Shown: positions 1 through 9,631, counted from the first letter of the stretch. The stretch: DNA of 64,000 nucleotides from Opitutaceae bacterium (GCA_016711225.1 JADJTK010000051.1:160181-224180), one strand, 5' to 3'. The notes: generated from the letters alone by a model not told the origin. Numbers and translations: made by a program.

Positions 1-92
1 GTGTAGCCTAAGCGATCCGAGAAGGCGGCGATTTGGGCGTGGGCGGTAGCCGTAGTGGCAGCCAACGCGAGAACGAGGAGCGAGTAGCGCAT
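1..92 (-). CDS. Secreted protein, 5' end only
   Basis: Reading leftward from the ATG at 92, the first 30 codons give a short basic start (MRYS), a hydrophobic stretch (LLVLALAATTATA) and a likely signal peptidase I site after AHA, followed by QIAAFSDRLGYT. The gene runs off the left edge, so its function cannot be read. The start is divergent from the helix-turn-helix gene at 270, leaving a 177-base shared upstream region. No clear Shine-Dalgarno sequence was seen. Confidence 0.5.
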   Translation of the reverse strand, partial: MRYSLLVLALAATTATAHAQIAAFSDRLGY

Positions 93-269
93 GGGACAGG
101 GTGTTTGCTGTTTTGGGATGGGGCCGGGTTGCTGCGCTATGGAATGTATCAGATCGCGCGCGGCAAGCGGTATCAGGGGATACCTGAAATGTGGCTGGGG
201 GGAATACGCGACGGCAACGCCCGGATGCGGTTCTTGCCAAAGGCCGGGCCGCTCCTAAGCTGGCGGCCG

Positions 270-767
270 ATGCACTCGCACGAAGTCTTCAAGCAGCTGC
301 TCAAACGGGTCAGCGCGAAGCAGATCGCCGGCGATCTGGGCCTGTCGCTCTCGCTCGTGTACAAATGGGCTGAGCCGCCGTCCGAGGGCAGCGGGGCGAC
401 CAACCCGCTGGATCGTATCGATTCGATCATCAAACTGACCGGGGATGGCACCCTGGCCCAATGGGTGTGCGAGCGCTCGGGAGGGTTCTTCATCCGCAAC
501 CCCGAGCCGAAGTCGCATCCCTATGAGCTCATCCCGGCGACCAACAATATCGTGCAGGAGTTCGCCGATTTGCTGGGAGTGATCTCCACCTCGGTGGCCG
601 ATGCGAAAATCACCCCCGAGGAGGCGGAGCGTATCCGCGTGCGATGGGAACAGCTCAAGTCGGTGACCGAGGGGTTTGTGCGGGCGGCGGAGGAGGGCAA
701 ACTGCCCCCGGTGACCGCCGCCAGCGTGCTGGGAAAATCGGCGACGAAGCCGGAGCCAAAAGGCTGA
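270..767 (+). CDS. Small helix-turn-helix DNA-binding protein
   Basis: A protein of 165 residues. Residues about 5-30 (VFKQLLKRVSAKQIAGDLG, then LSLSLVYKWAE) look like a helix-turn-helix similar to phage CII-type regulators: an AKQIA helix, a turn, and a recognition helix ending in YKW. The rest is mostly helical and acidic (PEEAERIRVRWEQLK). The frame stays open upstream to 33, but that part has no protein-like character and overlaps the divergent secreted-protein gene, so the ATG at 270 is preferred. It is probably a transcription regulator. The target is unknown and no prophage genes surround it. It is convergent with rph. Confidence 0.6.
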   Translation: MHSHEVFKQLLKRVSAKQIAGDLGLSLSLVYKWAEPPSEGSGATNPLDRIDSIIKLTGDGTLAQWVCERSGGFFIRNPEPKSHPYELIPATNNIVQEFADLLGVISTSVADAKITPEEAERIRVRWEQLKSVTEGFVRAAEEGKLPPVTAASVLGKSATKPEPKG

Positions 768-858
768 GACTGGGCCGCTGCAGATTTGTGGTGCGCGCCT
801 CTAGCGTTCACCGGCGCCGAGGGCCCGCCCTGAAAGGACGGGGCGCTTCGGCCCGACC

Positions 859-1647
859 TCAGCGGCCGCCGATGCTTAGGCCGGCGAGCCCATTGGTAAG
901 TAGCCGTTTTACGAGAAATTCCGTCTGCTTGGCGGCCACTTCCTTCATGCCGACCTTGGCGAGTTCGAGCAGACTGGAGAGCTGTTCCTGGGTGAAGGTG
1001 GCCTCCTCGCCGGTGCCCTGTACCTCGACGAAGTTGCCCCGGCCGGTCATGACGATGTTGAAGTCCACCTCCGCGTCCTTGTCTTCAAGGTAGGCGAGAT
1101 CGAGGATCTCCTTGTTGTCGAAGATGCCCACGCTCACGGCGGCCACCGAGTCGGTGAAGGGGTTCTCCGCGATCTTCTTTTCGGTGATCATCTTCTCGAT
1201 GGCCAGCCGGGCCGCGAGGTAGGCGCCGGTGATCGAGGCGGTGCGGGTGCCGCCGTCGGCCTGGAGCACATCGCAATCGACCCAGAGGGTCTTGTCGGGG
1301 AGCTTCTTGAGGTCGATGACGGCGCGCAGGGAGCGGCCGATGAGGCGCTGGATCTCGACGGTGCGCCCGTCGAGCTTGCCCTTGGCGATGTCGCGGGGTT
1401 TGCGGTCGAGGGTGCTGTAGGGCAGCATCGAGTACTCGGCGGAAAGCCAACCTCCGGGTACGCCTTGCTGGCGCATCCAGGCGGGCACCTTCGGCTCGAT
1501 CATGGCCGCGCAGATCACCCGAGTGTTGCCGAAGGAGACGAGCACGGAGCCGTGGGCGTTCGGGGCGATGTCGGGTTGGAAAGTGAGAGGGCGCAGCTGG
1601 TCGGGGCGGCGGCCGTCGGGACGGGCGAATTCAGGCATGGGCGGCAC
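859..1647 (-). CDS. rph: Ribonuclease PH
   Basis: A phosphate-dependent 3'-5' exoribonuclease that trims the 3' ends of tRNA precursors in the cytoplasm. The 262-residue protein is slightly longer than the family norm of about 240. It starts RPDGRRPDQLRPLTFQPD, the typical RNase PH N-terminus, followed by GSVLVSFGNTRVICAA, the WLSAEYSMLP motif and the phosphate-binding region GGTRTASITGAY. The C-terminus carries VEVQGTGEEATFTQEQL, also conserved. The ATG at 1638 (MPEFARPDG) is an equally good start. It stands alone, convergent with the upstream helix-turn-helix gene. No frame problems. Confidence 0.95.
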   Translation of the reverse strand: MPPMPEFARPDGRRPDQLRPLTFQPDIAPNAHGSVLVSFGNTRVICAAMIEPKVPAWMRQQGVPGGWLSAEYSMLPYSTLDRKPRDIAKGKLDGRTVEIQRLIGRSLRAVIDLKKLPDKTLWVDCDVLQADGGTRTASITGAYLAARLAIEKMITEKKIAENPFTDSVAAVSVGIFDNKEILDLAYLEDKDAEVDFNIVMTGRGNFVEVQGTGEEATFTQEQLSSLLELAKVGMKEVAAKQTEFLVKRLLTNGLAGLSIGGR

Positions 1648-1831
1648 TCAACGGGGCGCTGTGTCTCTGAGCAAGCGGAAGATGGCGGGCAGGGGATGGC
1701 CGATGGAAGGCCCGTTGCCAGCCGGCTCTTCGGGGGGGGGCGCCCGACGAATGGCCGGTTGCAGGCCGGCATCAAGGCAGGCACGACGGGTCAAACGGGG
1801 CTCGACCGGCGGCTGGCGAAGCGACCGCGCT

Positions 1832-2227
1832 TCAGGTTTGGGCGGTGAGCTCGCTGAGCAAGCCCTTGGCACGCTCGAATTCGGCACCCATTTGGGTAAG
1901 CAACTCGGAGGAGATGGAGGGATCGGCGCTATGGTGCTCCAACTGCCGGCCCAGCTCGGAAAGGCGCACAATCCCCATGTTGCTGCAACTGCCCTTGATC
2001 GAGTGGGCGGAGGCCTTCAGCGCGGGCAGGTCGGCTTTGGCCAGGGCCGCCTGGGCTTCGGCGAGGTGGCGGGCCGCCTCGCTTTCCCAACTCCCGAGCA
2101 TTTCATGCAACGCGTCCGGCCCGGCATCCAAGCAGAGCTCACGCAACATCTCCACCCGCTCCGGGTCCAGCGAGGGCAGATCGGGAGCGTACGGGGACGG
2201 AGGCATGGGTACGGGAGGGTGGGGCAC
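1832..2227 (-). CDS. Hpt-domain phosphotransfer protein
   Basis: A histidine phosphotransfer protein of 131 residues. The Hpt motif AHSIKGSCSNMG places the phospho-accepting histidine at about residue 75, inside a predicted four-helix bundle (residues about 22-128). The first 20 residues are proline-rich and probably disordered, and translation may start at the second ATG (codon 8). Such proteins relay phosphate from a hybrid sensor kinase to a response regulator. No kinase or regulator is adjacent; a hybrid kinase sits at 40164-42404 but nothing links the two. The role is therefore general. Confidence 0.85.
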   Translation of the reverse strand: MPHPPVPMPPSPYAPDLPSLDPERVEMLRELCLDAGPDALHEMLGSWESEAARHLAEAQAALAKADLPALKASAHSIKGSCSNMGIVRLSELGRQLEHHSADPSISSELLTQMGAEFERAKGLLSELTAQT

Positions 2228-2812
2228 GGTCGCGGTTTGAGGCCTTTATCGGACGAAACCGGATGCAGTTTAGGGCCGATCTCCATGTCCGAAATCAGGG
2301 CCCACGAAGAATTATCGGGGTTGCCCGGGGCGCTGCAACCGACCCCGCGGCGAGGTGCGCGTTGCGTTTCGATTCCGCTGACCTGGGATCGTTTTCCGCG
2401 TGAATTGCCCCGGGGTTTCGCCCCGCCGGGCCATTAGCTGGGCGCATGTTCGCGCGCGGCGTACGCAAAACTCCTGCATCTTTATTTCGCTTCCGGGAAT
2501 TTCGTTTACATGATTTCGCGCCGATTGGTTTAGTGCCCCTGCATCTCCACCTGTCTTTCGACGCAACTACCCGTGAGCGCCCCGGATTCGCGAAAAGCCT
2601 TCCTGTCCAAGCTTTGTCTCTGCCTCGCGGCGGCCGGCACCCTTCCGGGCCTGCTGAGCCGGCGCCGAGCCTCCCGCGTTGCCACTTCTCGCGACTCCAG
2701 CCTCGGCTTTCCCGTGAAAGCCGATCAGCGTGCCGTCGTGCGCGACCCTGCGAGCCTCTGAGCCGGGTCGATCCTTCAAACTTTCGCCCCGCTTCACCCC
2801 TTCCCCCGACTC
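2228..2812. other. Non-coding gap upstream of the respiratory operon
   Basis: 585 bases between the divergent Hpt gene and actA. No convincing gene: the open frames here lack conserved motifs. A TTTACA at 2505-2510 could be a -35 element, but no good -10 sits 17 bases downstream. The gap probably holds the promoter of the act-cco operon and a long leader. No FNR-like palindrome was recognised. Confidence 0.4.
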
Positions 2813-3481
2813 ATGTCGAAGGTCTTTCCCCCGTGGTCCAACCGCCTGCCGCTGCAGCTCGCGCTCTTCCTCGTCGTGCTCGGCGGGCTGGCGACGGCCG
2901 GTGTCACCTATTACTTCACACCGAAGTACACGCGCGTTGGTTACGCGCCGGTCCAGCCGGTGCCCTTCAGCCACGCGCTGCACACCGGCCAGCTCGGCCT
3001 CGACTGCCGGTATTGCCACACCGCCGTCGACAAGAGCCCGCACTCCACGGTGCCGGCCGCGCAGACGTGCATGAACTGCCACAGCATTATCAAGAAGGAT
3101 AGTCCGCTGCTGGCCCCGGTGCGCGCTAGCTTCGAGTCCGGTGATCCCGTGCCGTGGGTGAAGATCCACCAGGCGCCCGACTTCGTGTATTTCAATCACG
3201 CCGTCCACGTGAACCGTGGCGTCTCGTGCGTGGAATGCCACAACAACATCACGCAGACGGCCGAGGGCGAGACGATGGCTCAGCGCCAGCCGCTGAGCAT
3301 GTCGTTCTGCCTGGACTGCCACCGCGACCCGGCCAGCCGGATCCGCGATCCGAAGGACGTCTTTAATCTCAACAGCTCGCGCCTGGTCGACCAGGGCAAG
3401 GAAAAGGCCGATGCGGCCGTCAAGTTGGTCCAGCACTGGAAAGTGAAACCGCCTCAGAGCTGCAGCGGCTGCCACCGATGA
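2813..3481 (+). CDS. actA: Alternative complex III pentahaem cytochrome c, ActA
   Basis: First subunit of alternative complex III, the quinol:cytochrome c (or oxidase) oxidoreductase that replaces bc1 in many bacteria. The 222 residues hold one N-terminal membrane anchor (about 13-33) and five CxxCH haem motifs: CRYCH at 65-69, CMNCH at 86-90, CVECH at 139-143, CLDCH at 166-170 and CSGCH at 217-221. The globular part should face the periplasm. The stop overlaps the actB start (ATGA at 3478-3481), so the two are translationally coupled. Five haems match ActA of the Rhodothermus-type complex. Confidence 0.95.
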   Translation: MSKVFPPWSNRLPLQLALFLVVLGGLATAGVTYYFTPKYTRVGYAPVQPVPFSHALHTGQLGLDCRYCHTAVDKSPHSTVPAAQTCMNCHSIIKKDSPLLAPVRASFESGDPVPWVKIHQAPDFVYFNHAVHVNRGVSCVECHNNITQTAEGETMAQRQPLSMSFCLDCHRDPASRIRDPKDVFNLNSSRLVDQGKEKADAAVKLVQHWKVKPPQSCSGCHR

Positions 3482-6400
3482 AGCACAAGTTCGAACATCC
3501 CGCCCCCTCCGCCCGCGAGCTCAACGGTCCGCGCTACTGGCGCAGCCTCGACGAGTTGGCCGCCACGCCCGGCTTCCAGGAGCACCTCGAGCGTGAGTTC
3601 CCGCAGGGAGCCGCCGACCTCAATGGCATCGACCGGCGGAACTTCTTCCGCCTGATGGCCGCCTCCTTTGCCCTTGGTGGGCTGGGCATGGCCGGCTGCC
3701 GACGTCCCGAGGTGAATATTCTCCCGTACGGCAAATCCGTCGAAGGCGTCACGCCCGGGCTGGCCCAGTACTACGCCACCGCGATGCCCGCCCGTGGCGG
3801 CGCGATCCCACTGTTGGCCGAGTGCCACCAGGGGCGGCCGACCAAGCTGGAAGGCAACCCCTCGTATCTACCCTACGGTGGCGCGAGCAATCTGCAGACG
3901 CAGGCTGCCGTGCTCGGCCTCTACGACCCCGACCGCGCGATGATCTCGACGCAGGCCGGCAACGAGGTGACCGGACCGCAGGTCAACGACCTGTTGGCGA
4001 AGATCCGCGACACGTATACACCGATCGGCGGCGCCGGGCTGGCGTTTCTGGCCGAGCCGTCGACCTCGCCCACGCGCGCCGCGCTCGTGGCGAATCTGAA
4101 GGCGAAGTTCCCGAAGGCCATCTGGGCGGAATACGAACCGGTGGACGGCAGCGCGCCGGAGCGGGCGCTGGAGACTCTCCTCGGGAAGCGCGCCCGGCCG
4201 CTGTACCGTTTCGCGCAGGCCAAACGCGTGCTCAGCCTCGGCTGCGATTTCTTGCAGTCGGAGTCGGGCGCCATCGGTTACGCCCGCGATTGGGCCAAGG
4301 GGCGCCGCCAAGTCGGCAAGGGCGAGGCGATGAGCCGGCTCTACGTGGCGGAAAGCCATTTCTCCATCACCGGCAGCAATGCCGACCACCGCATCCGGGT
4401 GGCGGGTTCGCAACTGCCGGGCTTTGCCGCCGCCATCGCCCGACGAGTATTTGCCGCAACGGGGCGTTTCCCGGAGTTGACCGGGGCGCTGGACCGCCTC
4501 GCGGCCGACCTGAAGATCGACGCCGGTTGGCTTGATGCCTGTGTCGCGGATCTTTGCGGCCACCGCGGGGCCGCGCTGGTTTGCGCCGGCTTCCAGCAAG
4601 GATTGGCGGTGCAGGCGCTCGCGTTGGCGATCAACGAGGCGCTGGAGTCGTTTGGGCGCACGGTGGACTTGTTGCCGAGCGAGAGCCCGGCCGCCGACTC
4701 GATCCACACCCTCGCGGTGGCGATCCAGACCGGCCAGATCCGGAGTTTGGTGATTATTGGCGGCAACCCGGTGTACGACGCACCGGCGGAAATCGACTGG
4801 CCCGTCCTGCAGAAGCAGGTGTCGGAGGTGATCCGCCATGGCCTGTATAGCGACGAAACCTCCGCGCAGGTGGCGGAGCAGGGTGGGTGGCAGGTGCACG
4901 GCACTCATTTCTTGGAGTCGTGGGGCGATGCGCGCACCGCCGACGGCTCGATCGTGCCGGTGCAGCCGATGATCCTGCCGCTTTTTAATGGCGTCTCGGA
5001 GACCGAGTTTCTGGCGCGAATTGCCGGCGATAGCGTGACCGAAGGCTACAGCCTCGTGCATCGGACGTTCACCGAGCTCAATGGTGGTTCCGAGAAGGAT
5101 TTTCGCGGCTGGCTCCACGATGGCGTCGCCGTTTTCACCGGTGCCACCGTCATCAAACCTCGGATTGCCGCTGCGGCGTTGGCCGAGGTACTTCGCGGCA
5201 CCAGCTTTCCGGTTCTCTCCACCGGCAACCTCGAGGCGGTTTTCGTGCCCGACCTGAAGGTTGACGATGGGCGCTACGCCAACAACGGCTGGCTGCAGGA
5301 ATGCCCGGACCCGATCACGAAGATCGCGTGGGACAACCCCGTGCAGATCTCGCCGCGGCTCGCCGCCGACCTCAAGCTCATCGACCCGCGCCGGCTCGAC
5401 AAGGACCAGCCCGCCACCGGGGCGCTGGATCCGGCGCGCCACGACATCAATCAGTTCACCATCGGCAAGGAACAGGCGCACGTTGTGCGCATCACGCTCG
5501 ACGGCCGCTCGGTAGAGGCGCCGGTGCATATCCAGCCCGGTCTTGCCGATTACACGATTGTCCTGCCGCTCGGCTACGGTCGAACCGCGGCCGGTCGGGT
5601 GGGGAACAGCGTTGGTTTCAACGCGTACTCGATCCGCACCTCCGCCGGCGCGGCGTTTGCCACCGGTGCGACGATCGAAGTCATCCCCGGTCGCACGCAG
5701 CAGTTGCCCAACATGCAGGAGCACTGGGCGATCGAAGGCCGCGACATCATCCGCGAGGCCAACCTCGCCGAGCATCACGAGAACCCGACATGGGCGGCCG
5801 GCATCGGCATGGAGGCGCATTCGCCGGCCATCTACGGCACCGACAAGGACAAGCCCGCTGCGTTCAAGGCGGCCAAGACACCGCGCGGCAACTCGCTCTA
5901 CGAGACCCCGGACCTGGACGGCACCCACCAGTGGGGCATGTCGATCGATCTCAATACCTGCATCGGCTGTAACGCCTGCGTGATCGCCTGCCAGGCGGAG
6001 AACAACATTCCCATCGTCGGCCGCGACCAGGTGCTGCGCGGCCGCGAGATGCACTGGATTCGCCTCGACCGGTATTATTCTTCCGGTTTCGAGAGCAACG
6101 CTGCCATCCCCGAGGATCCGCAGGTTTCGCTTCAGCCGATGGCCTGCCAGCAGTGCGAGCTCGCCCCGTGCGAGAGCGTCTGCCCGGTCAACGCCACGGT
6201 GCACGACGAGGAGGGCCTCAACGTCATGGCCTACAACCGCTGCATCGGCACGCGGTATTGCGCCAACAACTGCCCGTACAAGGTGCGGCGTTTCAATTTC
6301 TTCGACTATCAGCAGCGCCAGCTCGACTCGCTCTACCTCGGGCCGCTCGGTCCGCAGGGCAAGCCCGAGCTGCTCAAGATGGCGATGAATCCCGACGTCA

Positions 6401-6864
6401 CCGTGCGCATGCGCGGTGTCATGGAGAAGTGCACCTATTGTGTGCAGCGCATCCAGCGCGCGAAGATCGAGCAGAAGGTGAAGGCCGGCGCCAGCGGGGC
6501 CATCGAGGTGCCGGATCGCACGATCCGCGTCGCCTGCGAGCAGGCCTGCCCCACGGAGGCCATCGTCTTTGGCAACATCCTCAAAGAGGACAGCGCCGTC
6601 TCCATCGCCAAGTCCGATCCCCGTACCTATGCGGTGCTCGGCTACCTCAATATCCGCCCCCGCACCACTTACATCGCCAAGGTGCGCAATCCGAACACGA
6701 ACATGCCCGGCCAAAAGGACATGCCGCCTCCGCTCTCCCGGCTCGAGTATAACCAGAAGAACCATGCTGCCGCCGGTCATGGCGAAGGCCATGGGCCGAT
6801 GCATGGTGAGACTCACGGGGCTGAGCACGCCGCTCCCGCGCACAAGAACGGAGGGCAGCACTGA
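3478..6864 (+). CDS. actB: Alternative complex III iron-sulfur subunit, ActB (B1-B2 fusion)
   Basis: 1128 residues with two parts. Residues about 80-780 form a molybdopterin-oxidoreductase-like domain of the kind that in ActB has lost the cofactor. Residues about 800-1060 are a ferredoxin-like domain with four cysteine clusters, starting CIGCNACVIAC (C828), then CQQCELAPCESVCPV, CIGTRYCANNCPY and CTYCVQR...CEQACP. A twin-arginine signal RRNFFRLM lies at 53-60, ahead of a hydrophobic stretch, consistent with Tat export of the folded protein. The C-terminal tail is His-rich (GHGEGHGPMHGETHG). It should accept electrons from quinol at ActC/ActF and pass them to ActA and ActE. It overlaps actA by 4 bases. 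Confidence 0.95.
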   Translation: MKHKFEHPAPSARELNGPRYWRSLDELAATPGFQEHLEREFPQGAADLNGIDRRNFFRLMAASFALGGLGMAGCRRPEVNILPYGKSVEGVTPGLAQYYATAMPARGGAIPLLAECHQGRPTKLEGNPSYLPYGGASNLQTQAAVLGLYDPDRAMISTQAGNEVTGPQVNDLLAKIRDTYTPIGGAGLAFLAEPSTSPTRAALVANLKAKFPKAIWAEYEPVDGSAPERALETLLGKRARPLYRFAQAKRVLSLGCDFLQSESGAIGYARDWAKGRRQVGKGEAMSRLYVAESHFSITGSNADHRIRVAGSQLPGFAAAIARRVFAATGRFPELTGALDRLAADLKIDAGWLDACVADLCGHRGAALVCAGFQQGLAVQALALAINEALESFGRTVDLLPSESPAADSIHTLAVAIQTGQIRSLVIIGGNPVYDAPAEIDWPVLQKQVSEVIRHGLYSDETSAQVAEQGGWQVHGTHFLESWGDARTADGSIVPVQPMILPLFNGVSETEFLARIAGDSVTEGYSLVHRTFTELNGGSEKDFRGWLHDGVAVFTGATVIKPRIAAAALAEVLRGTSFPVLSTGNLEAVFVPDLKVDDGRYANNGWLQECPDPITKIAWDNPVQISPRLAADLKLIDPRRLDKDQPATGALDPARHDINQFTIGKEQAHVVRITLDGRSVEAPVHIQPGLADYTIVLPLGYGRTAAGRVGNSVGFNAYSIRTSAGAAFATGATIEVIPGRTQQLPNMQEHWAIEGRDIIREANLAEHHENPTWAAGIGMEAHSPAIYGTDKDKPAAFKAAKTPRGNSLYETPDLDGTHQWGMSIDLNTCIGCNACVIACQAENNIPIVGRDQVLRGREMHWIRLDRYYSSGFESNAAIPEDPQVSLQPMACQQCELAPCESVCPVNATVHDEEGLNVMAYNRCIGTRYCANNCPYKVRRFNFFDYQQRQLDSLYLGPLGPQGKPELLKMAMNPDVTVRMRGVMEKCTYCVQRIQRAKIEQKVKAGASGAIEVPDRTIRVACEQACPTEAIVFGNILKEDSAVSIAKSDPRTYAVLGYLNIRPRTTYIAKVRNPNTNMPGQKDMPPPLSRLEYNQKNHAAAGHGEGHGPMHGETHGAEHAAPAHKNGGQH

Positions 6865-6913
6865 TGGCCGCCGCGCTTGATCCTCGAAATGGCGTATCGG
6901 TTCTAGCCGATGG

Positions 6914-6974
6914 CGTGGCGCAGGCGTCCCGGCCTGCGAAATCCGCCGTCGCAGGCACGGAGGCCTGCGCCACG
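6914..6974. repeat. Intergenic palindrome, type GTGGCGCAGGC
   Basis: A 12-base perfect inverted repeat (6914-6925 against 6963-6974) encloses a 7-base inner stem (6932-6938 against 6950-6956). The outer arm includes GTGGCGCAGGCGTC at 6916-6929, which recurs in reverse complement at 42750-42763. It lies between actB and actC, within the operon, so it would form a hairpin in the transcript and could tune distal gene expression or mRNA stability. No T-run follows, so it is not an evident terminator. Confidence 0.75.
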
Positions 6975-7021
6975 TTGTGCTCCTCTTGTCACTCCGACGC
7001 AATGATCGGAGGCCTCTCCCA

Positions 7022-8467
7022 ATGAGCAGCCACGCTCCCACCGAACTCCCTCCGCATGCCCAGGCCGTGCTCGCCGAGGTCGCCCCGGCTCATCTGCCCC
7101 GCCAGGAACTGATCGGCCACCACCGCGGCTTCGCGTGGATCACCGACAAGGTCTGCTCTATCGTCGAGGCCGAGACGCCCACCTGGTGGTGGGTCGCCTT
7201 CTCGGTGGTCTGCCTGGTCGCTTCGTTCACTGTGGTTGGGCTCGTCTATCTTGTGACCACCGGCGTCGGTGTCTGGGACCATGCCAACCCGATCAATTGG
7301 GCCTGGGACATCGTCAACTTCGTGTTCTGGATCGGTATCGGCCACGCCGGCACCCTGATCTCGGCTATCCTCTGCCTCTTCCGCCAAAAGTGGCGCACCT
7401 CGATCAATCGCGCCGCCGAGGCGATGACGATCTTCGCGGTGTGCTGCGCCGGCTTGTTCCCGCTCTTCCACGTGGGCCGCGTCTGGTGGGCCTGGTGGCT
7501 GTTCCCGCTGCCCAATGCCAACGCCATCTGGCCGCAGTTCCGCTCCCCTCTGCTCTGGGACGTGTTCGCCGTCTCCACCTACGCGACGGTGTCGACGCTA
7601 TTCTGGTACATGGGCATGATCCCCGATCTGGCGACGTTGCGCGACCGCGCGAAGTCGAAGGCCAAGCAGTTCTTCTACGGGCTGTTCGCGCTGGGCTGGC
7701 GCGGCTCGAATCGCCACTGGCAGAACTACGAGATGGCGTACCTGCTGCTCGCCGCGCTCTCCACGCCGCTGGTGCTCTCGGTGCACACCATCGTGTCGTT
7801 CGACTTCGCCGTCTCGCTGGTGCCGGGCTGGCACACGACGATCTTCCCTCCGTACTTCGTGGCCGGCGCGATCTTCTCGGGCTTCGGCATGGTGCTCACC
7901 CTCATGCTGCCCCTGCGGGCGATCTACAAACTCGACGACCTGATCACGCAGTACCACATCGATTGCATGTGCAAGATCACCCTGGCGACGGGGTCGATCG
8001 TGGGCTACGCCTACGCCATCGAGTTTTTCATCGCGTGGTATGGTGCCAACCCGTACGAAGGCTTCGCCTTCATCAACCGCGCGTTCGGTCCCTACGCCTG
8101 GGCCTACTGGATCATGATCAGCTGCAATGTGATCACCCCGCAGCTCTTCTGGTTCAGCCGAGTGCGCAAGAACACCACGCTGGTCTGGGTGCTTTCGATC
8201 TTCGTCAACGTGGGCATGTGGTTCGAGCGCTTCGTGATCATCGTCACCTCGCTCGCTCGCGACTACCTGCCCTCGAGTTGGGGCTACTATTCGCCCTCGG
8301 TCGTCGAGCTTTTCACCTTCTTCGGCACCTTCGGCGTGTTCAGTGTGCTGTTCCTGCTTTTCCTGCGTTTCTTGCCGCTGATGGCCATGGCCGAGATCAA
8401 GGCGATCTCGCCGCAGGCCGATCCGCACGCCGGCCACGATCACGACAATTCCGCCGCGCACCACTGA
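7022..8467 (+). CDS. actC: Alternative complex III membrane subunit, ActC (NrfD-like)
   Basis: 481 residues, a polytopic NrfD/PsrC-family protein with about ten membrane helices, one of the two quinol-handling subunits of alternative complex III. Seen directly: long hydrophobic segments (WWWVAFSVVCLVASFTVVGL; NFVFWIGIGHAGTLISAILC and so on) and the conserved HAGTLISA region. The frame is open from 6977, but the ATG at 7022 (MSSHAPTELPPH) fits the family and avoids the repeat upstream. The 157-base gap after actB holds a palindrome, the first break in tight spacing in the operon. Confidence 0.95.
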   Translation: MSSHAPTELPPHAQAVLAEVAPAHLPRQELIGHHRGFAWITDKVCSIVEAETPTWWWVAFSVVCLVASFTVVGLVYLVTTGVGVWDHANPINWAWDIVNFVFWIGIGHAGTLISAILCLFRQKWRTSINRAAEAMTIFAVCCAGLFPLFHVGRVWWAWWLFPLPNANAIWPQFRSPLLWDVFAVSTYATVSTLFWYMGMIPDLATLRDRAKSKAKQFFYGLFALGWRGSNRHWQNYEMAYLLLAALSTPLVLSVHTIVSFDFAVSLVPGWHTTIFPPYFVAGAIFSGFGMVLTLMLPLRAIYKLDDLITQYHIDCMCKITLATGSIVGYAYAIEFFIAWYGANPYEGFAFINRAFGPYAWAYWIMISCNVITPQLFWFSRVRKNTTLVWVLSIFVNVGMWFERFVIIVTSLARDYLPSSWGYYSPSVVELFTFFGTFGVFSVLFLLFLRFLPLMAMAEIKAISPQADPHAGHDHDNSAAHH

Positions 8468-8470
8468 GCC

Positions 8471-9004
8471 ATGAGTGAGCATATCCACGGTTACCTCGCC
8501 GCCTTCGACTCCCCGGCCGACATCATGCACGCCGCCGAGCGGGTGCGCGACGCCGGCTTCCAGCGCTGGGATGTCCACACCCCGTTCCCCGTGCATGGCA
8601 TGGACAGCGCGATGGGCCTGCGCCGCTCGCGGGTCCAACGTTTCACGCTGCTTGGCGGCATCACCGGTTTCACCACCGGCATGCTCATGATCTGGTTCAT
8701 GAACGGCATCGACTACCCGCTGATGGTCGGCGGCAAGCCGATGTTCAGCCCGATGTTCGCATTCCCCGTCTCCTACGAGCTCACCATTCTCTTCTCCGCC
8801 TTCGGCACCCTCGGCGGCATGGCCCTGCTCAACTGCCTGCCGATGCACTACCATCCCGTGATGAAGGCCGTGCACTGGCCGCGCGCCACCGACGACCGCT
8901 TCTTTGTGGCCATCGATGCCGACGACCCGCAGTTCGACCTCATCCGCACCCGCGCCTTCCTGCGCGAAATCGGTGGCAAGGATATCGCCGCGCTCGAGAC
9001 CTGA
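8471..9004 (+). CDS. actD: Alternative complex III membrane subunit, ActD (DUF3341)
   Basis: 177 residues, DUF3341 family. The N-terminal cytoplasmic domain begins HIHGYLAAFDSPADIMHAAE, a region typical of the family. Two membrane helices follow (about 57-78 and 95-120), then a C-terminal soluble domain ending FDLIRTRAFLREIGGKDI. The gap after actC is 3 bases and 6 bases precede actE, so it belongs to the same transcription unit. The subunit is structural in known complexes and carries no cofactor motif here. Confidence 0.93.
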   Translation: MSEHIHGYLAAFDSPADIMHAAERVRDAGFQRWDVHTPFPVHGMDSAMGLRRSRVQRFTLLGGITGFTTGMLMIWFMNGIDYPLMVGGKPMFSPMFAFPVSYELTILFSAFGTLGGMALLNCLPMHYHPVMKAVHWPRATDDRFFVAIDADDPQFDLIRTRAFLREIGGKDIAALET

Positions 9005-9010
9005 CGCCCC

Positions 9011-9631
9011 ATGCGCTACGCCTACTACGCCCTCGCTTTCTTTGTTGTCGCCGTCGTCTCGCTGGCCGGCTTCCGCGGCTGCACCTCGACGCGCAACCCC
9101 ATCGAGCTGTTTGACGACATGGTCCGGCAGCCCAAATACAAGGCCCAGTCCCGGTCGGCGTTCTTCGCCGACGGCCGCACGGATCGGCCCTTGCCCCCCA
9201 ATGTCGTGGCCCGGGGCGACCTGCAGGCCGACGACCACCGTTTTCGTGGTAAGGCCGCCGACGGCTCGTTCGCCCGTGGTTTCCCCGCCGCCGTGCCGGT
9301 CACGCACGAGCTCATCGCCCGCGGCCAGCAACGATTCACCATCTACTGTGCGCCCTGTCACGGTGCGCTGGGCGACGGGCAGGGGATCACCAAGGCCTAC
9401 GGCATGACCGCGACGCCGACTTACCATGACGACCGCCTGCGCCTCATGGCCGAGGGCGAGCTCTTCAATACGATCACCCTCGGCAAGAACACGATGATGC
9501 CCTACGCCGACAAACTGCCGGCCGACGATCGCTGGGCCGTGATCGCGTATCTGCGCGCCCTGCAGCGCGCGCAAACTGGCCGCGAGGCCGATGTGCCCGC
9601 CGCCGCCCGTGCCCAACTCGGAACGAAATGA
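9011..9631 (+). CDS. actE: Alternative complex III monohaem cytochrome c, ActE
   Basis: 206 residues with an N-terminal hydrophobic segment (about 5-20) and one haem motif CAPCHG (C113-H117). The distal Met ligand is probably in NTMMPYADK. In characterised complexes ActE is a lipid-anchored monohaem cytochrome. Here Cys24 follows the hydrophobic segment as GFRGC, which is not a textbook lipobox, so lipidation is possible but uncertain. It is the likely electron exit toward the cbb3 oxidase encoded downstream. It is followed by a palindromic repeat before actF. Confidence 0.93.
   Translation: MRYAYYALAFFVVAVVSLAGFRGCTSTRNPIELFDDMVRQPKYKAQSRSAFFADGRTDRPLPPNVVARGDLQADDHRFRGKAADGSFARGFPAAVPVTHELIARGQQRFTIYCAPCHGALGDGQGITKAYGMTATPTYHDDRLRLMAEGELFNTITLGKNTMMPYADKLPADDRWAVIAYLRALQRAQTGREADVPAAARAQLGTK

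Noticed and set aside
2573..2761. 62-codon frame with a hydrophobic stretch upstream of actA
   Set aside because: The hydrophobic run is short, and no ribosome site or similarity supports it.
3868..7041. Very long open frame on the minus strand opposite actB
   Set aside because: It is a codon-bias shadow: the product is rich in Arg, His and Gly without motifs, and actB on the other strand is certain.
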